Below are positions 8,025-17,600 of a stretch of DNA of 64,000 nucleotides, piece by piece. A program made the position numbers and the translations under genes. The notes below the pieces were generated by a model, which saw only the letters and a program-made list of their open reading frames with translations, was not told the origin of the DNA and searched no databases. Source of the stretch: Neorhodopirellula pilleata (lineage in GTDB: Bacteria > Planctomycetota > Planctomycetia > Pirellulales > Pirellulaceae); NCBI RefSeq assembly GCF_007859915.1, contig NZ_SJPM01000017.1, forward strand, positions 1 to 64,000. Direction: 5' to 3'. Position 1 is the stretch's first letter; the number at the start of each line of letters is the position of its first letter.

Positions 8025-9332
8025 TTAGAAGTTGTGTTGCCATTCGAGGCGGAACAGATCGCTGTACCAACGATCGCTCGTCCAGTTGTGGCCGTAACCA
8101 ACGTATAGCGAATTTTCACGACCGCTGATTCGCAGGCCGTACTTGCCATTGACGATCGTGTCGCCAGCGGCATCTTCGAGCTGCGATCCGTCGAGCGGTG
8201 AATTGACTCCTTGCAAGACCGTCCAAGTCACCAATTCGGTGATCCCGGTAACCGTGATCGGTTGGCTTCGGTCTTGATTGCTCCAGAAATCGACACCCAA
8301 TCCGACACCGAATCGCATGATGTTTGCATCTTGATCGAGCAAGGCGGTGGAAGTCGAGCCAACTCCCCCGGTGTCGTTGAGTGTCACAGCGTCGAGTGTT
8401 TGCCAATCATTGAACTCGGCGAAAAAGGTTGCGACGTCACAGAATCGGCGATCATAAAGAAGGCTGAAATCCATGGTGGTATTACCAGTGCCCAACGCTC
8501 GTCGGGCTTCTCCGGTCGGCGTGGTGGTTCGCAATTGGAATGTCAAGTGTTCGTCCGATTTGGCGATCCATCCCCAACGGAAACCCGCCGAGATATCACC
8601 GGCACCGGCTTGAGTTCCATCGTCGAACGGCTGCCCAGCATCAAAGTCAATCGGCCCGAGGAAACGGACGGGAACATCCACGAAGATCGAAAATCGATCT
8701 CGAAAGGCCAATTCGACATACGTCGAAATCTGTTCAATGTCCACGTTGTTGCCAACGCCGACTCCAACACCTCCGACGGGACCGCGGCCTCCATCATAAT
8801 CCTGTCCTGTCGCCAAGGTCGGATATAAGAAACCGGCGCGAGCGGGGTTGTTCGCCCCGGTTGCATTGTCGTAACGAACTCGAACGCGGTTGCGAATCAC
8901 GGCGCTGTCGATATAACCCGGCGTGTTGATCGTGTCAGCGAATGCCAGGGCGGTCGCGCCTCCCCGACCGAAGTTGCTCGCCAATCCGGACGAAAGATTG
9001 ACATTCGAAGCGGGCGGGGCGTTAAAATCGTTCGCACCTCCAAAGACATCGGTCAGAGGAGCCGGAGCGACGCCAGTCGTGTCATCCGTCATCGGCACTG
9101 GGCTTGGCACGCCAGAATCCGTCGGCACGGAATAACTCTCGGAAGGCACGATCGTCGAGGGCAATGGCTCGGTCGACAACCATTCACCCGGTTGGCAGGG
9201 GTTGCAGCTCGATGGAGGACAGCAGCCGGAATCATTCGCCGAGGCCAATGAGCATTGGCCCGCGATCAGCAGCCCCAGTGTCGGGGCGATCCAAGCAGCC
9301 AATCGCTGCCGCGGGGTGGATTGAGTGAACAT
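8025..9332 (-). CDS. Predicted outer-membrane beta-barrel protein
   Basis: The 435-residue product has a signal peptide (to about residue 32, LASANDSG). A short Cys/Pro-rich stretch follows (GCCPPSSCNPC), then a Ser/Pro/Thr-rich linker. From about residue 150 there are alternating amphipathic strands, and the protein ends in a C-terminal aromatic (RLEWQHNF), the hallmark of barrels inserted by the BAM machinery. The family is common in planctomycetes but I do not recognise a specific function. It lies alone, convergent to the msr genes, with its own terminator. A role in transport is possible but not shown. Confidence 0.75.
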   Translation of the reverse strand: MFTQSTPRQRLAAWIAPTLGLLIAGQCSLASANDSGCCPPSSCNPCQPGEWLSTEPLPSTIVPSESYSVPTDSGVPSPVPMTDDTTGVAPAPLTDVFGGANDFNAPPASNVNLSSGLASNFGRGGATALAFADTINTPGYIDSAVIRNRVRVRYDNATGANNPARAGFLYPTLATGQDYDGGRGPVGGVGVGVGNNVDIEQISTYVELAFRDRFSIFVDVPVRFLGPIDFDAGQPFDDGTQAGAGDISAGFRWGWIAKSDEHLTFQLRTTTPTGEARRALGTGNTTMDFSLLYDRRFCDVATFFAEFNDWQTLDAVTLNDTGGVGSTSTALLDQDANIMRFGVGLGVDFWSNQDRSQPITVTGITELVTWTVLQGVNSPLDGSQLEDAAGDTIVNGKYGLRISGRENSLYVGYGHNWTSDRWYSDLFRLEWQHNF

Positions 9333-9777
9333 TTGACATCCTTATCAATGCGGAAAAACGTCGCGAACATCTCACGCGGCTTTCCATGGGAGTGGTGGAG
9401 GAGTTGCCTGTCGGATGGCACCTACGTGTCGATATCACAACACGGATTGGTACGCGGTCTACTCATCGGGTGTGGGACGGCGCTGGATAAAACAAACCTG
9501 CCGGAGCCCCCCCAGGTTGCAAAACCCGAAGTCGGCAGTGAACACATGACTAGAAATCCAACATCATTTCCCAAATGAATGTCCGGAAACTCTTCACGAA
9601 TCGCATCGAAAGTTTAGCTGGTAAACTCCCCCCGCTTGTTTACGATGATGACGGGCGGGGATAGGTTGGATGGGGAATGCCCCACCCGCCGAGTTTGCCA
9701 GCCAGCCGAATCTGGCAGAACGTCCAGATGCCATTTTGACCGTGAGCACTCCACCAACGTTTCGAGAAGTGACTGAC
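9333..9777. other. Divergent intergenic region upstream of the barrel gene and the caspase operon
   Basis: This 445-bp stretch must hold the promoters of both divergent units. I see no convincing -35/-10 pair. The strongest structure is the branched inverted repeat at 9617-9702, listed separately. The reading frame running through 9670-9777 lacks a signal peptide and crosses that structure, so I treat it as non-coding. Confidence 0.5.
9617..9702 (+). promoter_or_regulatory. Branched RNA-like structure ahead of the caspase operon
   Basis: The outer arms GCTGGTAAACTC (9617-9628) and GAGTTTGCCAGC (9691-9702) pair with a single G-T wobble. Inside are two further hairpins: CCCCGC (9630-9635) with GCGGGG (9655-9660), and TGGGG (9671-9675) with CCCCA (9680-9684). 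The whole resembles a three-way junction about 75 bp before the operon start. It may be a structured leader, an attenuator or a palindromic repeat; no riboswitch class is recognised. Confidence 0.4.
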
Positions 9778-11601
9778 ATGACGACACTCCTTTTGGGCGA
9801 CCGGGTTCGCCTGGCACCTTTGAAGAAATCCTCTTTTGTCTTGGCCGCGAGCTGGTTCCTGGCCCTTGGTCCGGTGGACGGAACCAACCTGCGGGCTGAA
9901 TCCACCAAGTCTCTCGCTCAACAAGCCATTGAGTTGATCGAAGACCGGTGTGCGTCATGCCACGATGGGCAAGGACATCCGCTTGATTCGCTCGATCGTG
10001 TCAGCTTGACCCGCCACCGCGACGGCGGATTGCCGACTTTCGTCGAGCCCGGCTCATTGGAAAAGTCGTACCTCTGGACACTCGTCGAAGCGGACGTCAT
10101 GCCCAAGGGCGACAACAAACTCAGCGACGAGGAAAAGACGATTCTGAAAAACTGGATCCTCGAAGGGGCGGATTTCCCCGATTATGGCGGTGGTGAGCGT
10201 CAGTACATCAGCGAGTTGGAGATCCTCGAATCGATCCAAAATCATCTGACACAGACTCGGATCGAAGACCGGCCGTTCCTTCGTTACTTCAGCCTTCACG
10301 CGTTGGTCAACAACCGTGAACTGACCGACGACAAAATTCGGCTGTCCGCCGCCGCACTGGCCAAGACCATCAACAGTCTCTCGCGGAAGCGCAGCCTGAT
10401 CTCGCTCATCCCCGTCGACAGCAATCAAACCGTCTTCGCGGTCAACCTTCGTGATCTCGGTTGGGACGAAGATCGTTTCCAGAAATGGCAAGAAATCTTG
10501 GCCGCGTATCCTTATGGGATCAAGCCGATTCGCGGAGACGAACAACGTCTATTCACGAACATTCAAGAGATGTATCAGTCGCGTGGATTCTTCGACGGGT
10601 TTCCTTACATCCGGGCCGATTGGTTCGTTGCGACCGCGATGCGGCCACCGCTCTACCACAAGTTGCTCGACATTCCGGCCACGTTGACGGAGTTCCAACA
10701 AGAGGAAGGCTTCGATCGTCACAGCGATTTCCTTCGCAATCAAATGATCCGCGGCGGCGTTTTGCTCAGCGGGATCTCGTACCAACCGCGAATTCTGGAT
10801 TACCACGAGGCCGAGCGGGGAATTTGGATCAGCAGCGATTTCCTAACGCAACCGACTAGCGATCCCGAGCGTGGCAACATCATCCGGTATCCCTTGGGTC
10901 CGACGTTCGACAAGAACCCTCATTCGGCCGCCGCATTCGAAGAAGCCGGTGGCGAGATCATCTTCACGCTGCCCAATGGCCTACATGCTTACATGCTTGT
11001 CGACGGCAAAGGCAACCGGATCAATTCGGCACCGATCGAGATCGTCGCCGACCGAACGTTGATCAGTGGTACGTCTCAGGTGGTTAATGGAGTCTCGTGC
11101 ATTTCATGTCACCGTCACGGCATGATCGACTTTGCCGATGAGATTTCCCGCGGACACGGTCAAACCAACCAAGCGGAAATCGCCAAGATCGAAGCGATCT
11201 TTCGGCCCGATGACTTGAAGCGTCAACTGAGACGCGATCAGTCGGCTTATTTGCGAACGCTCGAACAAGTCGTCGGACCGCATTTGCAAGTCGGCAAGGA
11301 CGAGGACACGCCGATCGAGTCGTTCCCCGAACCGGTGACGACGGTCGTGAAGTTGTATCAGCGATCTCTGACGGCGGATCAGGTGGCGTCCGAATTGAGC
11401 CTTCAAGAACCGACCTTCTTGAACGAAACGATCAAGAACCAAACCGAACTGATCGCCTTAGGTTTGGGCGTTCTACCCGACGGAGGAACGGTCAAACGAG
11501 AGCATTGGGAAGCCAAGGGACGCAACTCCAGTGAATCGGTCTTTCAACGCGTCTCACGCAAGTTCGGCCGCATCCCTGTCACTCGCGTGTCTCTTGATTG
11601 A
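9778..11601 (+). CDS. Secreted two-CxxCH protein with Planctomycete cytochrome c-like domain
   Basis: From the ATG at 9778 the product has 607 residues, with a signal-like hydrophobic segment (SSFVLAASWFLALG). The first heme-binding motif, CASCH (Cys58, Cys61, His62), opens a PSCyt1-like domain: DSLDRVSLTRHRDGGLP, VEADVMPKGDNKLSDEEKTILKNWILEGADFP. A second motif, CISCH (Cys441, Cys444, His445), lies in the C-terminal half. The middle is unrecognised. Covalent c-type hemes are expected on both motifs (family knowledge), implying periplasmic redox or electron transfer. It is the first gene of a four-gene operon (gaps of 39, 15 and 4 bp) leading to a caspase-like protease, so a redox-sensing partner role is possible but only inferred. 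Confidence 0.75.
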   Translation: MTTLLLGDRVRLAPLKKSSFVLAASWFLALGPVDGTNLRAESTKSLAQQAIELIEDRCASCHDGQGHPLDSLDRVSLTRHRDGGLPTFVEPGSLEKSYLWTLVEADVMPKGDNKLSDEEKTILKNWILEGADFPDYGGGERQYISELEILESIQNHLTQTRIEDRPFLRYFSLHALVNNRELTDDKIRLSAAALAKTINSLSRKRSLISLIPVDSNQTVFAVNLRDLGWDEDRFQKWQEILAAYPYGIKPIRGDEQRLFTNIQEMYQSRGFFDGFPYIRADWFVATAMRPPLYHKLLDIPATLTEFQQEEGFDRHSDFLRNQMIRGGVLLSGISYQPRILDYHEAERGIWISSDFLTQPTSDPERGNIIRYPLGPTFDKNPHSAAAFEEAGGEIIFTLPNGLHAYMLVDGKGNRINSAPIEIVADRTLISGTSQVVNGVSCISCHRHGMIDFADEISRGHGQTNQAEIAKIEAIFRPDDLKRQLRRDQSAYLRTLEQVVGPHLQVGKDEDTPIESFPEPVTTVVKLYQRSLTADQVASELSLQEPTFLNETIKNQTELIALGLGVLPDGGTVKREHWEAKGRNSSESVFQRVSRKFGRIPVTRVSLD

Positions 11602-11640
11602 AACCATTCCATTTCGTCCACTCGTGACATCATTCCTATC

Positions 11641-12867
11641 ATGAATCTCTCCACCCTAATTCGATTCGCGCCCCTGGGTTTGTCGCTGGCAATCCTGCTG
11701 GGCGGTTTGGCTCCGGTCGCGGGCGCTGCCAACCGAACCGACGAGGTCACCAAGTTGTTGGCCACCGAAGTCGCTCAGTTTCTCAAAAATCATTCGCAAG
11801 AGTCCGTTAGCGTCGGGCATTTCGAATCGCCACCGGGCAGCGGCAAGAACTTGCAGATTCAACAACGACTACGTGAGCATCTCAAGGCGATCGACGGCAT
11901 TACCGTTGTCGACGAATCCGATCCGATTCAGTTGAACTATTGGAGCGTTCGTGGTTCGTACGCCTTTCATAACGAAGGCGACCAGACATTCACACAAGTC
12001 ACCTTTCGGATCTTTGACGATCAGAACGTCGAGCAACACAGTTTGTCGCCGTTTCCCTTCAAGATCGAAGACACGGCCGACATCGCCGTGATCGCTGCCG
12101 CTTCGTTTGACGCAACCGACGTGGTCGACCAAGCGGACAAAAGTAAAAAAGTCGCCGAAAAATTAACTTCCGCGATTGCCAAGCCACAAATCGAAGTCAC
12201 CGATGGACGCGTCTCGGCGACGGCGGACAGTCCCTACGGCATCGAGTTCTTGGTCAGCGATCAAACATCCGGCCAACCGATCAAGAGCCACTACAAGGCG
12301 GCCCCCGAAAGGATCACCAAGAAAACATTTCACATGAAAGACGGAACTCGCGGTTTAGCCGTCGCCGACCTGGGGGCTCGCGAAGTGTACGCGATTCGCT
12401 TCTACAACGATTCGGACAAAGATGTCGCCGTGCGGTTGTTCATCGATGGGCTGAGTTCATTTGAATTTTCAGAGATCCAAGCGTATCGTCAACATGATGT
12501 GTGGGTTGTGCCGCGACGCAGTTCGGGAACGGTGTACGGTTGGCATCGCACGAACGAGCAAAGCGACTCGTTCGAAGTCGCCCACTTCCCCGACACCGCC
12601 GTCGGTCAACGCGATCGCGGCGGCGAGAAGGTGGGAACGATCCAAGCGATGTTCTTCCAAGCTTGGTCTTCCGACGAACCCACACCGGCGGGCGAATATC
12701 GATTGAATGCCGAAGCCGACGTGTTGGGTACCAAGCAGGGCGAGGAAATCCAAACCTCCTACCAAGAAATTCATCGTTACATCGGACAAACCCCGGTCTC
12801 AAGCATCTGTGTCCGTTACGCTAAACCGATCGACGACTTGCCACCCGGCGGGCCATCAACACCCTAG
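11641..12867 (+). CDS. Unrecognised secreted protein of the caspase operon
   Basis: I do not recognise a family for this 408-residue protein. It starts with a signal peptide (APLGLSLAILLGGLAPVAGAA, about residues 10-30). Residues about 35-190 look like an alpha/beta domain (DEVTKLLATEVAQFL, VDESDPIQLNY, VTFRIFDDQ) reminiscent of proteins with LpoB/CsgG-like folds. The second half is rich in beta-strands with Trp and Tyr (VWVVPRRSSGTVYGWH). Translation is likely coupled with the caspase gene 15 bp downstream. It probably acts in the periplasm with the operon partners. Confidence 0.65.
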   Translation: MNLSTLIRFAPLGLSLAILLGGLAPVAGAANRTDEVTKLLATEVAQFLKNHSQESVSVGHFESPPGSGKNLQIQQRLREHLKAIDGITVVDESDPIQLNYWSVRGSYAFHNEGDQTFTQVTFRIFDDQNVEQHSLSPFPFKIEDTADIAVIAAASFDATDVVDQADKSKKVAEKLTSAIAKPQIEVTDGRVSATADSPYGIEFLVSDQTSGQPIKSHYKAAPERITKKTFHMKDGTRGLAVADLGAREVYAIRFYNDSDKDVAVRLFIDGLSSFEFSEIQAYRQHDVWVVPRRSSGTVYGWHRTNEQSDSFEVAHFPDTAVGQRDRGGEKVGTIQAMFFQAWSSDEPTPAGEYRLNAEADVLGTKQGEEIQTSYQEIHRYIGQTPVSSICVRYAKPIDDLPPGGPSTP

Positions 12868-12882
12868 TGGACGAGAGCAACC

Positions 12883-14643
12883 ATGCGAATCGACTACCGA
12901 ATCACTCAACGATTTCGATCAGGCATCTTTTCCTGCTTCGTCGCGTGCGTCGTTGTCGCTCTGACGTCTCCAATCGTGTCGGCGGGACACTATGCCTTGT
13001 TGATCGGGGTGTCTCAGTACGACAAAGGCTCCGGTCTTCAAGACTTGGAATACACCAATGCGGACATACTTGAATTCGACAAGGTATTAACCGGGCTTGG
13101 TTACAAAACTCGTCGGATCCTTAACGACCCATCCCCGGATGCGGATTTTTATGAGATTCCGACTCACGACTATATCGAACGCGGGATCACTCGTTTTCTA
13201 GCCGACCGGTTCGAGAGCGATTCGGTGATTTTGGTGTTCGCCGGACATGGCGTTCACATTGACGGAAAGTCGTTCATTTGTCCCCGCGACACGGTTTTGC
13301 GGGAACGTCGAAACTTGATTTCGGTCGACTGGATTCACGAGCGGCTCGTCGAGTGCAAGGCCACCCAAATCACGTTCTTTTGTGATGCCTGCCAAGAAGA
13401 ACTTTTCAACAACGACATCACCTTGGGGGCTCAGTCCGTCCGAGCGGGTGTCGGGGAGACGACCCAGCGTGACCTCGACGCGATCATGGCAAAGTACCTC
13501 AGCGAGAGCAAAAACGGGATCAACCAACGCAAACTGACCGTGGTACAAAGTTGCTCACCGAAGCAGTTCGCCCGAGCAGATCGTGAGTTGGGTCACAGCG
13601 TTTTCTTCCACTACTTAATCGAAGGCTTTCAAGGTTCGGCTGATCAAGACGGCAACGGCCATCTCGAACACGAAGAGTTGATTAAGTATGTGGCGATCAA
13701 TGTCCGCGACTTCGTTTCCGAAAAGTATCACGATTCGCAAATCGTTTATGGAGCCATCACGGGCAACAGCGACATTCCGTTGATGGTCTTTGACGCACGA
13801 CCGACCTGGATGCCCGCCGATTGTGTGCGGTCGCCCGAGGCGAGGTTGGTGGAATTGCCGGGGTTCGAACCGATTCGTTTGTACTCGCACCTGACATTGC
13901 TGCCTCAACGAAAGATCGGTGATCGGAAACAGCCTTGGCTCAACGCAGACGGTACCGAGATGTCGATCGAGTTGGTCCTCGTGCCGCAGCTGCAATCCGG
14001 CGATCCGCCGTCGTTCTATATCATGCGAGACAAAGTCACCGCCGGACAATTCCGAGCCTTTGAGGCGAACACCTCGCGCCCACTCGATGCCGACGCGCAG
14101 TCGCTGCGTCAACAACGTTATCTTGAGGCCAGCTTTCTTAACGGCTTGCCGGCTTTCTTAGTCACCGGACTCGAAGCGATCGATTTTGCCGATGAAGTCG
14201 CCGGGGGTAAGTTGCCGACGCCCCAGCAATGGGATGCCGCCTTTGGTCGGTCGTACAAGCAGGCGTTGGCGGCGAAGGCCAAGTACGCGACTTGGCCCGC
14301 TCGCGACGCATCCCATCCCGAATGGGCGGTTGATCGCGGCGATGCACTCCCGGTAAACCGGCCCGAGAATCCCGATCAGAGTCCTTGGGGTGTTCGCGAT
14401 ATGGGCGGAAATGGGATGGAACTGACTCGCTTTGACGGAGATTGGTTAATGATGATCCCGCATCAGCATGAGCCGTCCTCGATGGTGCTTCGCGGTCGAT
14501 CGTATCGTGAGAAGTCACCGTTAACGATTGCTAACTGGATTCAATCCGGCGTGCCCGATGACATTCTTTTTGGTACGCAGGGCGTTCGTTCCCCCGCCGC
14601 CGATATTGGTTTCCGAATCGTGATCGAACAGCCTCAACCGTAA
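12883..14643 (+). CDS. Secreted caspase-like (C14) protease with EF-hand loop and FGE/SUMF1-like domain
   Basis: The 586-residue protein has a signal peptide ending near SAG-HYALLIGV (residues 1-33). The caspase p20 domain follows directly: the first strand HYALLIGVSQYD, catalytic His122 in VFAGHGVH, and catalytic Cys170 in FFCDACQ. A perfect EF-hand calcium loop (DQDGNGHLEHEE) spans 254-265. From about 360 an FGE-sulfatase/SUMF1-like domain is recognisable by KVTAGQFRAF, KLPTPQQWDAAF, GVRDMGGNGMELT, LRGRSY and DIGFRIV. I see none of the copper-site Cys of true formylglycine-generating enzymes, so this domain is probably a binding module. Caspase-FGE fusions occur widely in bacteria with multicellular or complex lifestyles; export and the EF-hand loop are less usual. 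Substrates are unknown. Confidence 0.88.
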   Translation: MRIDYRITQRFRSGIFSCFVACVVVALTSPIVSAGHYALLIGVSQYDKGSGLQDLEYTNADILEFDKVLTGLGYKTRRILNDPSPDADFYEIPTHDYIERGITRFLADRFESDSVILVFAGHGVHIDGKSFICPRDTVLRERRNLISVDWIHERLVECKATQITFFCDACQEELFNNDITLGAQSVRAGVGETTQRDLDAIMAKYLSESKNGINQRKLTVVQSCSPKQFARADRELGHSVFFHYLIEGFQGSADQDGNGHLEHEELIKYVAINVRDFVSEKYHDSQIVYGAITGNSDIPLMVFDARPTWMPADCVRSPEARLVELPGFEPIRLYSHLTLLPQRKIGDRKQPWLNADGTEMSIELVLVPQLQSGDPPSFYIMRDKVTAGQFRAFEANTSRPLDADAQSLRQQRYLEASFLNGLPAFLVTGLEAIDFADEVAGGKLPTPQQWDAAFGRSYKQALAAKAKYATWPARDASHPEWAVDRGDALPVNRPENPDQSPWGVRDMGGNGMELTRFDGDWLMMIPHQHEPSSMVLRGRSYREKSPLTIANWIQSGVPDDILFGTQGVRSPAADIGFRIVIEQPQP

Positions 14644-14647
14644 TCTC

Positions 14648-17600
14648 ATGCGATCGATTTCATTCTTACTGTTGATTTGGTTTGGCGTGACGGGAAATCT
14701 CGTCGCGGCGGAACCGGTGAATGAAAACACACCGCTACCGATCTTGCGATTGCGTCCCGAGGGCACCCGTGCCGCGATCTCGAGTTTGGAATTCTCGGCA
14801 GACGGACGACAATTGTTTGCTGCCGGAGATGCGAAACAGGTCGACGTCTGGACGCAGCACGACGGACGTTTCCGGCGAGACCACCGTGCCTCGCTCCGGT
14901 CGCCGATCGGGCCAGGCCCGACGGGCGTCCTACGAGCGATGGCTGTTTCTCGCAACAATCGTTTTGTCGCTGTCGGTGGAATCGGAGTGTTCGACGATTT
15001 AGCTGGCTTCCGGAACAATGGCATTTTGATCCCTCGAAGCGGATTCGACGCCAAGACGCTTGCTCAATTGGGATCGTTGAATTGGTTTGATCGCGAGCGA
15101 GAATTGACTCGAACCATTCCTTCGCATCTCGGTTACGTCTTGGCGATCGACTTGATCGAACCGCTTAGCGGCCAATCGACGAACCAAGATGGTCCTCTGA
15201 TCGCCGTCGTTGGTAACGAGGAAACTCCGGCGCAGTGCGATGTAATCGTTGACAACCTCGATCGCGGTGGCTCGACGCTGAGTCGCTCGTTACGAATCAT
15301 TCGGCCGGGGACCGGTGAAACGATTGCCAAATGGAATCTTCCCGATTCCGGCTTGCAACCGGAAATTTCCGCCTGGATGCAAACGCCGGAACGATTGGAA
15401 ACAATCCGAGTTGTTGTGACGTCTGGTAACGGGACCGATGGCGGACTCGAGGTTTTCACGTATGGCCAGCCCGATCCGGTGCGGATCGATGATCCGTTTG
15501 CGATCGCAGTGGCGGGGCCGCTTGTCGATCAAACCTGGTACGCGACAACGCGGGGTGGGCTCCGCCGGTTGAATGTATCGGACGCACGAGCACAGACGCT
15601 GATTAATTTGAACGCTCAGCTGTCCCCAAGCGAGTTCATCTTTGAGCTTGCCGCGCCGCCAAGACGATCCGACGACGCATCCGCTTCATCGGGTGTGCTG
15701 GCCTTGACGACGCGTAATCTGAATGACCCCAGGGCAGGGCACCGATTGCGTTTACTTGATCTCGCTACGGGCACGTTGATCGGACCGCCGATCGAATTGG
15801 GCTCGCGTCAAAACCCGGTCGTCGCCGTTGATCCGACCGGCCAATGGATTGCCGCAACTGCAGACGTTACGGCGGGCTTGCAAATCTTCCGAATCGACGA
15901 ACTTCGTCGCGGCAATCCGGTTCCCCATCAATCCATCGAAGGCGATTTCGTTCCGATCCGTCGGGCGGCGCTGGCTCGCAATGCCAACGGCAAGACCGGC
16001 TTGAGGCTGCAACGGGAAAACGACGGCAACATCGAACGCTGGGATTTGATCGGCGGCGAGTTGCAACGTGTCGAAGTGACCGATTGGACTTCGTTCGGCA
16101 CGCCGATGGCATTTCGCCAAGTCGGCGAGAACGCGGTGCTCGATCCGAATTGGGATCAAGGGAACCGGAACTCACCATGGCGAATCCCCGAACTGAAGAC
16201 CGCCTCGGAGCCGTTGGGCGTCGCAATGCGATTGCCGTTCTTGCAGGATCGATTCATCGCAGCGATCGCCTACGTCGCATCGACCGGAGAGGCGACCCCG
16301 CGATTGATCTTGGTCGATTTATCGACCGGCGAAACGCTGCGCGAGCTCAACGGACATGACCAGTTCATCGGTTCGATCGAATTCTCACGCAGCGGTCGAC
16401 GCTTAACCACCGTCTCGGGCGACGGAATGGTCTGTGTTTGGGCACTCGATGATCTCGTTGATTTGGTGGGACGTCGAGGTTCACTGCTCGAAACTCAGTT
16501 CTGCCACGACGGCGAGCATTTGGTCGTGACCAAGACCGATCCTTCGGGGCGAGCCAACATACCTGCACAGACAGCCCTTCGAGTCGGCGATTCGATTATC
16601 AAGATTGTTTCCCCATCGCAAACCGACGGGGCAGGGCAGGGCGGTCCGTTTCAATCCGTCTATCGTTTTCTTGAGCGACTGAGTACCTACCCGGTTGGTT
16701 CCGATGCTTCCTTGGAAGTCCTTCGCGAGGGAAAGCCCATCGAGGCAAGCGTTCGGTTGGGTCAAGCGACCGATGAACGCAAACCACTCGTCTCGGTCGT
16801 GTTAGCCCAACCTTCCGGAAGCGATGTTCCCGCTTGGCTAGCCTGGACGCCTCATGGTCCGTTCGATGCGAGTAATGAGTCGATCGAGCAAAGGGCGGGA
16901 TGGCATTTCAATTCAAGCCGCACCGAAATCCCAAGTCGTTTCGCACCGTTGGCTGAATACCGAGACAAGTTTTTCGGGGCCGGCTTGCTCGATTCGTTAT
17001 TGACCCGTGGCCGCATTCCGGACGTTTGGCCGCCTGCCTTGGAACCGGAAGCGTTCGGTGTCCTACGTGACGGGCAGGGCAGGGACGTCTACGCCGACGG
17101 ACGTCACTTCCTACTCGAAGGCGGCACATTGACTTCGGTGCAGTTTTTGATTGATCACCTTCCCGCCTCCTCGGTCGATTCGGTGACCGTGCAGGTTGAC
17201 GACGCAGCGGTTGCCCCGTTACAGCGTTCGCCGGAAGATCCAAACATTTGGCAACGTTCGATCAACACCCAGCTATCCGCGAACCAACCACACCGAATCA
17301 CACTCACGATCGCGGGTGATCGAATCGCCAGTGGCACTTGGTCGGATCAATGGCAGATTCAAGTTGCCGATGAATCGAGTCGCACCGAACCGCTACCAGA
17401 GGTTCGAATCACCTCGCATGGTTCGCGTTCCAATATCCTCGTTCCGTCGGCCACCGAACAGGCGAACGGTGACAACGGCTATGCCGTTTCATTGAAGGCA
17501 ACCGTAGCGAGCGAATCCATGGATCCGACTTGGCAATTCCAAATGGAAGTCGACGGGCAACCGGTCGCCGCCGATGCGAGCGAAGTTCAAGGAAATCAGT

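Noticed and set aside
9670..9777. N-terminal extension of the two-CxxCH protein
   Set aside because: It runs through a branched inverted repeat and precedes an ATG that opens a signal-like segment.
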